20,407 nucleotides of DNA from Bacteroidota bacterium (GTDB taxonomy: Bacteria > Bacteroidota > Bacteroidia > B-17B0 > Aurantibacillaceae). Positions 1 through 7,373 of this stretch are shown piece by piece. The notes under the pieces are model-generated. The model saw nothing but the letters and a program-made list of their open reading frames with translations. It made no database searches and had not been told where the DNA came from. Each line of letters begins with the position of its first letter. Positions within the stretch are counted from its first letter, which is position 1. The position numbers and the translations under genes are program-made. The stretch is taken from assembly GCA_005800865.1 (NCBI GenBank), contig SYEI01000032.1, forward strand, positions 1 through 20,407, given 5' to 3'.

Positions 1-191
1 TCCGTAGTTACCAATCCATTATGTTGGGTGAAATAAACGGAATTACTTCTTCATTTGCTCCCTTGGAGACAAGTGAAAAAGCAGTATTGATAATTATTTG
101 TGCAGCAATCATTGTGTTTGGAGTTTTTCCAAAACCATTAAATGATTTAGCAGAAGAAGGAACAAAAGCAATTTTAACTTATATCAAATAA
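1..191 (+). CDS. nuoM: NADH-quinone oxidoreductase subunit M, C-terminal fragment (partial)
   Basis: The open frame enters from the left edge (frame 3) and ends at TAA 189-191, giving about 63 residues. Visible are a last transmembrane helix (EKAVLIIICAAIIVFGVFP) and a short amphipathic tail ending LAEEGTKAILTYIK. NuoM proteins end this way, with the final helix followed by a proline-rich turn, and the next gene is nuoN, which directly follows nuoM in most nuo operons. NuoM is one of the three antiporter-like proton-pumping subunits of complex I in the inner membrane. The assignment rests on the adjacent nuoN and on the shape of the tail; the conserved antiporter core lies outside the window. 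Confidence 0.85.
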   Translation, partial: RSYQSIMLGEINGITSSFAPLETSEKAVLIIICAAIIVFGVFPKPLNDLAEEGTKAILTYIK

Positions 192-243
192 CAAATTAAT
201 TTTCGAATTACGATTATCATAATTCATAAAGCTTAAATAACGT

Positions 244-1635
244 ATGAAAGGTCTTTTTATAATTAGTGCACTAGGAATTTTAGCCATGTTGGCTGAGATT
301 TTTAAATTCAAAAAATTGTTGTATCCAATTGTATTAGTTGGAATTTTAGGAGCATACGCTGCTAACTTTATGGAGTGGGGGCAAAATAATATGTCCATTC
401 CAATGTTTAATAGCATGATTCATTTCAATGACATGTCGTTAGCATTTAGTGGTGTGATTTTAGTAACCGCTTTTTTCTGGTTCATTTTAGCAAATGATTA
501 TTTTGAAGAAGATCATGTTACTGACCATTTTGCATTAGTGTTATTTGCTTTAGTAGGAGCGTTGATGTTAACGTCTTTCAGAAACATGACTACTTTATTT
601 TTAGGTGTTGAAATTCTTTCTATCCCAATGTATGTATTAGCTGCAAGTCGTAAACGTGATTTAGCATCTAATGAAGCAGGTTTCAAATATTTAATTATGG
701 GTTCATTTGCTTCAGGATTTTTATTATTTGGTATCGCTTTAATTTACGGCGCAACAGGTAGTTTTGATTTAATGGCTATTCGTTCATTTATTAGTCACGC
801 TAACGGCGATTTGCCAGCGTTCTTTTATGCTGGTGTATTAATGGTTTTAATTGCCATGTGTTTTAAAGTAAGCGCTGCTCCTTTCCACTTTTGGGCTCCA
901 GATGTTTACGAAGGCTCGCCTACTGTTATTACAGCTTTAATGAGTACGATCGTTAAAACGGCTGCATTTGCAGCATTCATGCAACTATTTGTGATTGTGT
1001 TTGGTGGAATTAGCGATACATGGAGTATGGTATTAGCAGTAATTATTGCTTTATCATTAATCGTGTCAAATATTACAGCAGCTACACAACAAAGTGTAAA
1101 ACGTATGTTGGCTTACTCAAGTATTAGTCATGCAGCATTTATGTTAATGGCTATTTTAGCGCATACAAAAAGTTTTGCAAGTATTAATGCCATTTTATAT
1201 TACTCTTTAGCCTATTCAATTGGTTCTATTGCAGCCTTTACGGTTTTATACAATGTATCTAAAGCAAAAGGTAGTGCAAACATCGAAGCATTTAATGGCT
1301 TAGGTAAACGTCATCCATTTATGGCAGCTTGTATGGTAGTTGCTATGTTATCATTAGCAGGTATTCCAGTTACGGCAGGTTTCTTTGCAAAGTATTTTGT
1401 GTTTACGGTGATGATTGGCACTACGTTTAAATGGTTAATCATGTTGGCGATTTTAACATCAGCAGTTGGTGTTTACTATTACTTTAAAGTAATTATTGCC
1501 ATGTATTTTAAACAAGAAGATTCGCATGAAGAAGTGAAGATGGAAACATCGCACGTGCTTTTGTTAGCATTAACGACTTTATTTACAATTGCATTAGGAT
1601 TAGTACCTAAATATGTAATTGAAATTTTTGGATAA
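244..1635 (+). CDS. nuoN: NADH-quinone oxidoreductase subunit N
   Basis: This 463-residue protein is hydrophobic throughout, with about 13-14 predicted membrane helices, the normal size for NuoN. It belongs to the antiporter-like (proton_antipo_M) family and forms part of the proton-pumping membrane arm of complex I. The NuoN signature PFHFWAPDVYEGSPT is at residues 213-227, the conserved helix-7-type lysine is in CFKVS (K208), and the helix-5-type glutamate is in GVEILSIPMY (E123). It starts at ATG 244, 52 bases after nuoM, with no terminator between, so the two are probably cotranscribed as the end of a nuo operon. No -7 box of the phylum type is seen in the gap. Identification is secure. 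Confidence 0.96.
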   Translation: MKGLFIISALGILAMLAEIFKFKKLLYPIVLVGILGAYAANFMEWGQNNMSIPMFNSMIHFNDMSLAFSGVILVTAFFWFILANDYFEEDHVTDHFALVLFALVGALMLTSFRNMTTLFLGVEILSIPMYVLAASRKRDLASNEAGFKYLIMGSFASGFLLFGIALIYGATGSFDLMAIRSFISHANGDLPAFFYAGVLMVLIAMCFKVSAAPFHFWAPDVYEGSPTVITALMSTIVKTAAFAAFMQLFVIVFGGISDTWSMVLAVIIALSLIVSNITAATQQSVKRMLAYSSISHAAFMLMAILAHTKSFASINAILYYSLAYSIGSIAAFTVLYNVSKAKGSANIEAFNGLGKRHPFMAACMVVAMLSLAGIPVTAGFFAKYFVFTVMIGTTFKWLIMLAILTSAVGVYYYFKVIIAMYFKQEDSHEEVKMETSHVLLLALTTLFTIALGLVPKYVIEIFG

Positions 1636-1662
1636 AATAAAATTCAGCATATTAAAGAATAT

Positions 1663-2844
1663 TTGGATATACCATCGTTTTTAAATAAGACGAATCCGTA
1701 TTTCCCAAAGCTGAAATCTTCTGATAAAGCAAAGTTTCACGACAGAGTTGAAAAGTTTATTGATAGAAAATCAATAACAGGTCGACAAAATTTTTTAGTA
1801 ACACAAGAAGTTCGGGTAACTCTAGCTGCAGCAGCTGTTCAATTAACATTGGGATTAGATACGTGGGACTTAGATTATTTTAGTCAGATTTTAATTTATC
1901 CTTCCGAGTATCAAAACCCACAAACAAGACAAATGCATAAAGGCGAAACCAATATGGGTGGCTTTATGTGTTTTAGTTGGATTGATTTTTTAAGAGGAAA
2001 CAAAACACCTGATGATAAAATCAATTTAGGGCTTCATGAATTTGGACATGCCCTTAGATTTAGCGGAATGCAAGGCCATGAGCCTGATTATTTTTTTGAT
2101 AATTACTTTAAGCGTTGGTTAGCTTGTGCCTCTAGAGAATATACAAAAATGCGAAAAGGATACGCTAGCATTTTAAGAAAATATGGCGCCGTAAACATCA
2201 ACGAATTTTTTAGTGTGGTTGTGGAAACTTTTTTTGAAAATCCCCAAGAGTTTAAAACTAATTTACCTGAGTTATATCATCACACTTCTATACTATTAAA
2301 CCAAACAACCGCCATAGATGGTTCGATTGTTTTAAATTGCAGAGAGAGTTTAATGAAACTGAATATTAGTAAAGACATCAAAGAAAATAGAACACTGTTA
2401 AAGTATGTTTTGCCAAATAGTGGAGCAATATATGCCGCTTTATTATTTGTCATCTTCGGTTGTTTTTCTTTATTAGGTGATGGATACAAACATCCGCCAG
2501 CATATATATTATTTATTTTGGCAGGTTTATGTTGGTTGCATTTAGAAAGAAAATACACAAGAGCTTATTTTAAGGGTAAAGATTTGATTATTGAAAAAGG
2601 ATTTTTTTTGACGAAGAACCCTCATTCTAAAACTTTGCCCATCTCTCAATTGATTTCATTTTACGCCAATTATTACGAATTAGATAATACTCCAAAAATG
2701 AATGGTTGCAATATTGTGTTTTACTATGAAGGTGATTTTTATGAGGAGAATTTGTATTTTGAGGTTACTCCATCGCATTTTGATCAACTATGCGATGCTT
2801 TGATTGCTAATTATGTTCATGTTCATATTGTTCGTCAATCATAA
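1663..2844 (+). CDS. MtfA-like (M90) zinc peptidase with C-terminal membrane and PH-like region
   Basis: Residues about 15-215 look like the MtfA/M90 zinc-dependent peptidase family: HEFGH (125-129) is the HExxH zinc motif, and NEFFSVVVETFFENP (180-194) matches the downstream segment carrying the third zinc ligand (E181 or E188). MtfA of E. coli binds the repressor Mlc and has aminopeptidase activity. Usual members are about 250-270 residues; this one has 393. The extra part holds two membrane helices (about 253-271 and 279-295) and then a beta-rich stretch (about 300-385, YFKGKDLIIEKGFF onward) resembling bacterial PH-like (YdbS/bPH) domains; that last call is tentative. Start is TTG at 1663, 27 bases after nuoN in the same frame and with no stop between; ATT at 1642 or 1651 cannot be excluded. 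Probably read through from nuoN. Confidence 0.75.
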   Translation: MDIPSFLNKTNPYFPKLKSSDKAKFHDRVEKFIDRKSITGRQNFLVTQEVRVTLAAAAVQLTLGLDTWDLDYFSQILIYPSEYQNPQTRQMHKGETNMGGFMCFSWIDFLRGNKTPDDKINLGLHEFGHALRFSGMQGHEPDYFFDNYFKRWLACASREYTKMRKGYASILRKYGAVNINEFFSVVVETFFENPQEFKTNLPELYHHTSILLNQTTAIDGSIVLNCRESLMKLNISKDIKENRTLLKYVLPNSGAIYAALLFVIFGCFSLLGDGYKHPPAYILFILAGLCWLHLERKYTRAYFKGKDLIIEKGFFLTKNPHSKTLPISQLISFYANYYELDNTPKMNGCNIVFYYEGDFYEENLYFEVTPSHFDQLCDALIANYVHVHIVRQS

Positions 2845-2928
2845 TTTGTTAAAACCAGGTTCTAGCCATATTTCATAAATAATTAACTTAAATTTGTTAC
2901 TATGTTAAATTAGTTAGTCAGTCTAAAC

Positions 2929-2958
2929 TTGACATTCATCGAAATTTTTCTATCTTTG
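2929..2958 (+). promoter_or_regulatory. Bacteroidota-type promoter of the universal stress protein gene
   Basis: TTG (2929-2931), 19 bases, then TATCTTTG (2951-2958) fits the known Bacteroidota sigma factor consensus, with a -33 TTG or TTTG, a spacer of about 19 bases and a -7 TAnnTTTG. The start codon at 2976 lies 17 bases after the -7 box, so the leader would be about 10 bases. Confidence 0.75.
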
Positions 2959-2975
2959 TCGAAAATACATCTGCT

Positions 2976-3800
2976 ATGCTGATTAAAGAAAACGGTTCAA
3001 TTTTAATTCCTATTGATTTTTCAAAACAATCATTAATTGCCATTGAGCAATCCTACAATTTAGCAAAATACACTAAATCTAAAATTATTTTAATGCATGC
3101 CTCTGTTAATGGCGGAGCTGAGCATAAAAAAGATATGGAAGAGTTAGTGGCAAAAACAGCAAAAGAATCTGGACAACCAACTGAATATATTTTACTAAAA
3201 GGTGATATTTTTGATTTAATTGATCCTAAGGCAGAAGAATTACAATGTTCTTTAATTGTGATTGGATTGGACACACAAGTTCGCTTTAGAAGTTTTATTG
3301 GTGTGACGAATGTGGGTAAATTCTTAATGAATGCGCCTTGTCCTGTTATTACGATGCGTTCTGTTGATAATCGTAACAATTGCCGTAGCATATTAATGCC
3401 AATTGATTTAAGCGCTGAGAGTCGCGAGAAAGTGGGTACAGTTGTGCAAATAGCAAAATATTATGGAGCAACCATAAAAATTGTTTCAGTATTTAGCCCT
3501 AATGACGAAAAATTTGAAAACGAATTATTGCCTTATTTAAATCAAGTTAAAAAATTCATTAAAGATAGAGGTGTAGAGTGTACTAATAAATCTATTGCCT
3601 CAAACAATGTTGTGGAAGCAATTATTGCATATGCTAATAATAACGAGTGTGATTTAATTGTACAGATGAATAAAAGCGGTTTAAGCTTAGGTGATTTATT
3701 TGTTGGGGCAGCGGCACAAAAAATTGCGGAATCTAGTAATGTACCTGTGCTTTCAATTAAACCAATGAAACGCGAAAGTATTAGCAGTGGAATTCACTAG
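2976..3800 (+). CDS. Universal stress protein, two tandem UspA domains
   Basis: The 274-residue protein has two UspA-type alpha/beta domains: residues about 7-129 (GSILIPIDFSKQS... ending APCPVITMRS) and about 137-266 (RSILMPIDLSAES... ending NVPVLSIKPMK). Both keep the opening beta-strand plus D and the closing PV strand of the fold. The ATP-binding signature G-x2-G-x9-G-S/T is degenerate in both (IGLDTQVRFRSFIGVTN and MNKSGLSLGDLFVGAAA), so nucleotide binding is doubtful. Tandem Usp proteins of this size are common in Bacteroidota and act in stress responses with generally unknown targets. It has its own promoter with a very short leader and seems monocistronic. Its TAG stop shares bases 3797-3800 (CTAG) with the stop of the convergent gene. 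Confidence 0.9.
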   Translation: MLIKENGSILIPIDFSKQSLIAIEQSYNLAKYTKSKIILMHASVNGGAEHKKDMEELVAKTAKESGQPTEYILLKGDIFDLIDPKAEELQCSLIVIGLDTQVRFRSFIGVTNVGKFLMNAPCPVITMRSVDNRNNCRSILMPIDLSAESREKVGTVVQIAKYYGATIKIVSVFSPNDEKFENELLPYLNQVKKFIKDRGVECTNKSIASNNVVEAIIAYANNNECDLIVQMNKSGLSLGDLFVGAAAQKIAESSNVPVLSIKPMKRESISSGIH

Positions 3801-4444
3801 CTAATCATTTCTTCGTTCTCAATAATAGTATTTCCTGGTTTATTTAATTTTGATTGTTTAATCATAGCACTTGCTACTTGGTTTACATGAATGGCTTTAT
3901 AACGTTTTAACTTGCCGATAAACAAAATAGAAAAGAATTTCATCACTATTTTCCCGATAGATTCTCCAAATCTAAATTCGGTGCGATCTCCTAAAAGCAT
4001 GGATGGCCTGAAGGTGGCAAAGGAGTTAAAAGATAAATTTTGGAGAGTTTGTTCGGTTTCTCCTTTTACTTTTAAATAAAAATTGTTGGAGCCAGCATCT
4101 GCACCTAATGAGCTTTGAAGTAAGAAACTGGAAACTCCATTTTGTTTGGCAATTTTTGCGAACTCAGTGGGATAAGTGAAATCAACTTTTTTAAATGCGT
4201 CTTGCGTACCAGCAGTTTTGATGGTTGTACCTAAACAGCAAAACACAACATCTCCTTTTATTAGATCTTTATAATTACCTAGCTGATTAAAATCAACAGC
4301 ATGTTGTATGAGTTTAGCATGTTTGATGTTTAGCTCTTTTCTTAAAAATAAGATGACTTTATCAAACTGATCGTCTTGCAAAAGTTGATATAACAAGGCT
4401 TTACCCGTAAGACCAGTTGCACCTATAATAATAGCTGTTTTCAT
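3797..4444 (-). CDS. NAD(P)-binding atypical SDR (HTATIP2/NmrA-like reductase)
   Basis: From ATG 4444 the product is 215 residues. It opens with a Rossmann dinucleotide motif GATGLTG (8-14), has the CCLGTT segment (69-74) after the fourth strand and a Tyr-x3-Lys pair in FYLKVKGE (Y123, K127), then RPSMLLGDR. This pattern fits atypical short-chain dehydrogenases of the HTATIP2/oxidoreductase type, usually 210-220 residues. The substrate is unknown. The frame extends upstream to 4486, but the extra 14 residues (MLNFNLTLLNRIKN) precede the normal N terminus of the fold, so ATG 4444 is preferred. The stop overlaps that of the convergent stress protein gene with no terminator between them. No convincing promoter was seen upstream. 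Confidence 0.85.
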   Translation of the reverse strand: MKTAIIIGATGLTGKALLYQLLQDDQFDKVILFLRKELNIKHAKLIQHAVDFNQLGNYKDLIKGDVVFCCLGTTIKTAGTQDAFKKVDFTYPTEFAKIAKQNGVSSFLLQSSLGADAGSNNFYLKVKGETEQTLQNLSFNSFATFRPSMLLGDRTEFRFGESIGKIVMKFFSILFIGKLKRYKAIHVNQVASAMIKQSKLNKPGNTIIENEEMIS

Positions 4445-4539
4445 GTTTTTTATTCTATTCAGTAAAGTTAGATTAAAGTTTAACATTCTGGTAACATTGG
4501 CATGAACTTAAATTAAACTCAGTGGGCTTAATTTGTAGC

Positions 4540-4887
4540 GTGAAAAAGGAAATCATATTAATTTTTATATTAACGGTATTTGTTTGTGTATTAGGCTTTG
4601 CAGGCGAAATGCCTAAGCCAGTAAAAACAAAAACCATGATTTTGAGTGGTAAAATTATTGATCCTAAAAACAATGAGTATTTAGCAGGCGTTAAAATTGC
4701 TTGTGCAAATTGTCAAAAAACAGTGTATTCAGATTTAGATGGCAACTTCTTTATCTACTTAGAAGTAAATACCGATGAAAATTTAACATTGGAGTTTTCG
4801 CAAGTAGGCTATTCTTCTAAAACCCTTAATTTACAAGACTTACAAGCCAATTCGGGTAGTTTATCTATTGATTTAGTATCTGAATAG
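4540..4887 (+). CDS. Exported carboxypeptidase-regulatory-like domain protein
   Basis: From GTG 4540 the product is 115 residues. A positively charged start and hydrophobic stretch (KKEIILIFILTVFVCVLGFAG) form a signal peptide. The rest looks like one CarboxypepD_reg-like beta-sandwich: LSGKIIDPKNNEYLAGVKI, then YSDLDGNFFIYL, then LTLEFSQVGYSSKTLNL. Such domains in Bacteroidota usually sit at the N terminus of TonB-dependent receptors; here it stands alone, presumably in the periplasm or at the cell surface. Two cysteines (ACANC) occur in the domain. The frame can be extended to GTG 4522, but the shorter start gives a proper signal peptide. The partner is unknown. Confidence 0.75.
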   Translation: MKKEIILIFILTVFVCVLGFAGEMPKPVKTKTMILSGKIIDPKNNEYLAGVKIACANCQKTVYSDLDGNFFIYLEVNTDENLTLEFSQVGYSSKTLNLQDLQANSGSLSIDLVSE

Positions 4888-4918
4888 GGAAATCCCAATG
4901 TAAAGTTAAGGTTAAGCT

Positions 4919-4938
4919 TTTGTTACGGTTGTAACAAA
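4919..4938. repeat. Perfect 8-bp inverted repeat, possible operator
   Basis: TTTGTTAC (4919-4926) and GTAACAAA (4931-4938) are exact reverse complements around GGTT. No T tract follows, so it is unlikely to be an intrinsic terminator. It lies about 77 bases before the start of the MORN-repeat gene, near where its promoter should be, so a repressor or activator site is plausible. That role is inferred only. Confidence 0.4.
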
Positions 4939-5014
4939 TAATTGTATATTTTGGTATAATTGTACTAGAAATCGATAGATGATTTTTTAGTCCCACAATT
5001 TAATACCAGAAATC

Positions 5015-5476
5015 ATGAAAAATTTAATTCTTTTAGTGTGTTTATTCTTAGGAAACATTGCTTTTTCTCAGGATATTAGTTTTGATAATGGGTCTTATAC
5101 ACAAAATCAAAAGGCATACACGGGTAAACAAACGCTTTATTATGCAAGCGGAGCCGTTAAGGAAGTTTTAACGATCAAAGATGGTAAATTGGATGGAGAA
5201 ACTGTGAAGTATTTTGAGAACGGCCAAAAAATGGAAGTTGGACAATACGAAAACAATTTAAAATTTGGTTTATGGACTCGCTTTAATGTAAATGGTGCTG
5301 CTATTGCAGAGGCTCGCTACAAAAACGATAAAAAAGATGGCACTTGGATGGTTTATGACGATAAAGGGAATAAATTATTTCAAATGGAGTATAAAGACGG
5401 AGAAAAAGTAGGCACTTGGACTCAGTGGGATGATGCTGGAACTGTAGTGAAAACAACCGATTACGCTTCGATGTAA
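5015..5476 (+). CDS. Exported MORN-repeat-like protein
   Basis: The 153-residue product has a cleavable signal peptide (MKNLILLVCLFLGNIAFSQ) typical of Bacteroidota. After it come about four degenerate MORN-type units with the pattern [F/Y]xxG[K/A]xxxxxxYKDGKxxGxW: TLYYASGAVKEVLTIKDGKLDGE, then VKYFENGQ..YENNLKFGLW, then FNVNGA..YKNDKKDGTW, then YDDKGN..YKDGEKVGTW. Databases often label these YwqK-family antitoxin-like or MORN proteins; the family role in Bacteroidota is not established, and nothing nearby resembles a toxin. The gene stands alone, followed by a strong terminator. A 20-base inverted repeat lies upstream. Confidence 0.85.
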   Translation: MKNLILLVCLFLGNIAFSQDISFDNGSYTQNQKAYTGKQTLYYASGAVKEVLTIKDGKLDGETVKYFENGQKMEVGQYENNLKFGLWTRFNVNGAAIAEARYKNDKKDGTWMVYDDKGNKLFQMEYKDGEKVGTWTQWDDAGTVVKTTDYASM

Positions 5477-5497
5477 TTTATTTTTTATATAATAAAG

Positions 5498-5529
5498 AAG
5501 CCATTTGCCGACGGGTAGATGGCTTTTTT
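5498..5529 (+). terminator. Intrinsic terminator after the MORN-repeat gene
   Basis: AAGCCAT (5498-5504) pairs with ATGGCTT (5519-5525), and the inner bases extend the stem to about 12 pairs including two G-T pairs. The loop is four bases and six T follow. The hairpin lies between convergent genes. Read on the minus strand it is followed by TTTATTATATAAAAAATAAA, so it may also stop transcription from the lipoprotein gene. Confidence 0.85.
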
Positions 5530-5872
5530 ATTTTAAATGAATATTATACTGTTTTAAGTCTTCTCTGCTTAAATCCTTTTTATAATACCATCCTTCATTA
5601 CAATCACAGCTTATCGAAAAAGAACGATTTTTACTCACTGCCCTTTCAAAAATTAGGAAATGACCGTTCTCATCTGTAGTTACACTAAATGAACCTTTTA
5701 AAGGTTCATCAGATCCACTCGTAAACTGACGTATTGATACCACAACATTAGGCACCGGCGTATTTCCTGTGCCTTTTTTTGAAAAGACAGTGCCTTCACT
5801 AACAACTTTTTTAATACAAGATCCAAATAAAAAAGATAGAGTAATAACTGAAAAAATAATTTGTTTTTTCAT
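5528..5872 (-). CDS. Small lipoprotein with a carboxypeptidase-regulatory-like fold
   Basis: The 114-residue product begins with a lipoprotein signal peptide (MKKQIIFSVITLSFLFGSC); LFGSC is the lipobox and Cys19 would be lipidated. The mature part has the order of a CarboxypepD_reg-like beta-sandwich: EGTVFSKKGTGNTPVPNVVVSIRQ, then FSVTTDENGHFLIFE. A CDCN segment near residues 89-92 adds cysteines. It starts 19 bases after the stop of the phosphatase gene upstream and is probably cotranscribed with it. Its function is unknown; the position suggests at most a loose link to the phosphatase. Confidence 0.75.
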   Translation of the reverse strand: MKKQIIFSVITLSFLFGSCIKKVVSEGTVFSKKGTGNTPVPNVVVSIRQFTSGSDEPLKGSFSVTTDENGHFLIFERAVSKNRSFSISCDCNEGWYYKKDLSREDLKQYNIHLK

Positions 5873-5891
5873 ATAAACATTTAGAAAAAGT

Positions 5892-7310
5892 TTAAATTCT
5901 CACACCAACTACACACACGTCATCTACTTGTTCTAAATCACCTTTCCAATTATTAAAAGTAGTTTCAAGGGCTAGTTTCTGCACGTGCATAGGTTTATCA
6001 GAGTTTTCAATCAAAACATCTTCAAACTGTTTACGCATTAATTTTTTTCCTTTTGCTCCCCCAAACTGATCGGCATAGCCATCTGTAAATAAATAAATGC
6101 AATCGTTAGGCTGTAGTTGTGTTACAACATTGTCGTAAGGTAATACAACGTCGTTCATATTGCCTATAGCTTGTTTATTAGCCTTTAGTGTTTCTAAGGA
6201 TTTATCCCTAACAATATAAATGGGATTATTAGCGCCAGAATAAGCTAAATTTTTGCTTTCTAAATCAATCGCTACTAATGAAATATCCATTCCGTCTCTA
6301 ATTTCCACATCACCATATCCATGGTTTAGAGTTGTGATAATTTTTTGATTTAAAAAATCTAAGGCGTCTGCTGGGCTGTTAATATTTTTCTCTACTGCAC
6401 TTTGATGTAAAAAGTTTGAGCCTAGTAAACTCATAAAAGCTCCAGGTACACCATGCCCTGTGCAATCAGCAACAGCCAATAATAAATAGTTTTTTGATAC
6501 CCCATCAATTGGAGTTGTTTTTATTTTACGCGCCCAATAAAAATCACCACAAACTATATCTCGAGGACTATATAAAATAAAATAATTTTCTTTAAAAAAA
6601 CTATCTAACAAATTCTTAGGAGGCAATAAGGCTTCTTGTAAACGCTTAGCGTACCTCAAGCTACTAATAATTTCTTCATTTTTTTCGTCTACCTCTTCTT
6701 TCTGAATTTCAATGAGCGCTTTCGATTTTTCTAATTCTAATCGACTTTTAATTTCTTTATAAGTTAAGCGATAGCGGTTTCTGATAAGGAACACACAAAA
6801 TATTAATACAGTTAAAACCAGTAAACCTCCATTAGTAATAAATTCGTCAACGGTTAACGGACTATTTAAAACATAAAAGATAATATTACTAATTATGGTT
6901 GTAATCAATAGTATGATAGATAGTTTCATTTCCCAAAGCACCAACATACCAACACCAATAAATAATACCATGTAGGCAAAAGCATGTTTTTGTAAATGCG
7001 GAATATCCATCACGCTCCACATGTAAGCGTTTTGCACAGAAATGCCAAGCACTAAAACAAACAGACAATCGTAGATGCTTAACTTAAGTTTATGTTTTAG
7101 AAGTAGCAGAAATAAGGTGATACCCGAAACAGCTATTCTGAAATTTAGAAAAGGAATCCAATATTCTGGAATACTTAAATAGTCTCCTAAAAACCAGACT
7201 AAATTTAATACAATACCAATCCAACAAGCAATGATATGTGCTTTTTCGGTAGTACGTGTAAATTCTTCTTTTACTATACTTTCTGGGATTGTAGTACTAA
7301 TTTCTTTCAT
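5892..7310 (-). CDS. Membrane SpoIIE-type PP2C serine phosphatase (RsbU-like)
   Basis: Three parts are visible in 472 residues. Residues about 26-177 hold about six membrane helices. Residues about 180-225 form a charged coiled coil (YKEIKSRLELEKSKALIEIQKEEVDEK) leading into the SLRYAKRLQEALLPP linker typical of Bacteroidota SpoIIE proteins. Residues about 243-472 are the PP2C phosphatase, with metal-binding motifs GDFYW (255-259) and ADCTGHGVPGAFMS (281-294), then IRDGMDIS, LFTDGYADQFGG and the final acidic pair in QVDDVCVVGV (D463, D464). Such enzymes dephosphorylate anti-sigma-factor antagonists in partner-switching pathways, the membrane domain acting as sensor. No anti-sigma kinase or STAS protein is encoded nearby, so partners must lie elsewhere. 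It starts 58 bases downstream of the fbp stop. Confidence 0.93.
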   Translation of the reverse strand: MKEISTTIPESIVKEEFTRTTEKAHIIACWIGIVLNLVWFLGDYLSIPEYWIPFLNFRIAVSGITLFLLLLKHKLKLSIYDCLFVLVLGISVQNAYMWSVMDIPHLQKHAFAYMVLFIGVGMLVLWEMKLSIILLITTIISNIIFYVLNSPLTVDEFITNGGLLVLTVLIFCVFLIRNRYRLTYKEIKSRLELEKSKALIEIQKEEVDEKNEEIISSLRYAKRLQEALLPPKNLLDSFFKENYFILYSPRDIVCGDFYWARKIKTTPIDGVSKNYLLLAVADCTGHGVPGAFMSLLGSNFLHQSAVEKNINSPADALDFLNQKIITTLNHGYGDVEIRDGMDISLVAIDLESKNLAYSGANNPIYIVRDKSLETLKANKQAIGNMNDVVLPYDNVVTQLQPNDCIYLFTDGYADQFGGAKGKKLMRKQFEDVLIENSDKPMHVQKLALETTFNNWKGDLEQVDDVCVVGVRI

Positions 7311-7354
7311 TAAAAGACTAATGTACTAAATAATAACCAAAAAGTAAAAGAGAG

Positions 7355-7373
7355 GTTTAATTTTAAATTAAAC
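7355..7373. repeat. AT-rich 9-bp palindrome over the fbp stop codon
   Basis: GTTTAATTT (7355-7363) and AAATTAAAC (7365-7373) are exact reverse complements around one T and cover the fbp stop codon (7368-7370). The stem is nearly all A-T and would be a weak RNA hairpin. On the minus strand CTCTCTTTTACTTTTT follows, so it could cause some termination or pausing between fbp and the phosphatase gene. Confidence 0.3.

Noticed and set aside
2845..2928. A possible hairpin or small RNA in the gap after the MtfA-like gene
   Set aside because: Only short, AT-rich, imperfect symmetry (AACCAGGTT and TTAACTTAAATTTG-like words) is present, with no stable stem or T tract.
3053..3391. A 112-residue minus-strand frame opposite the stress protein gene
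   Set aside because: It is a shadow of the Usp coding region with no domain signal; the plus-strand protein has clear family motifs and a promoter.
5015..5476. MORN-repeat protein as the antitoxin of a toxin-antitoxin pair
   Set aside because: The database label YwqK antitoxin is not matched by a toxin-like neighbour, and the protein has a signal peptide.
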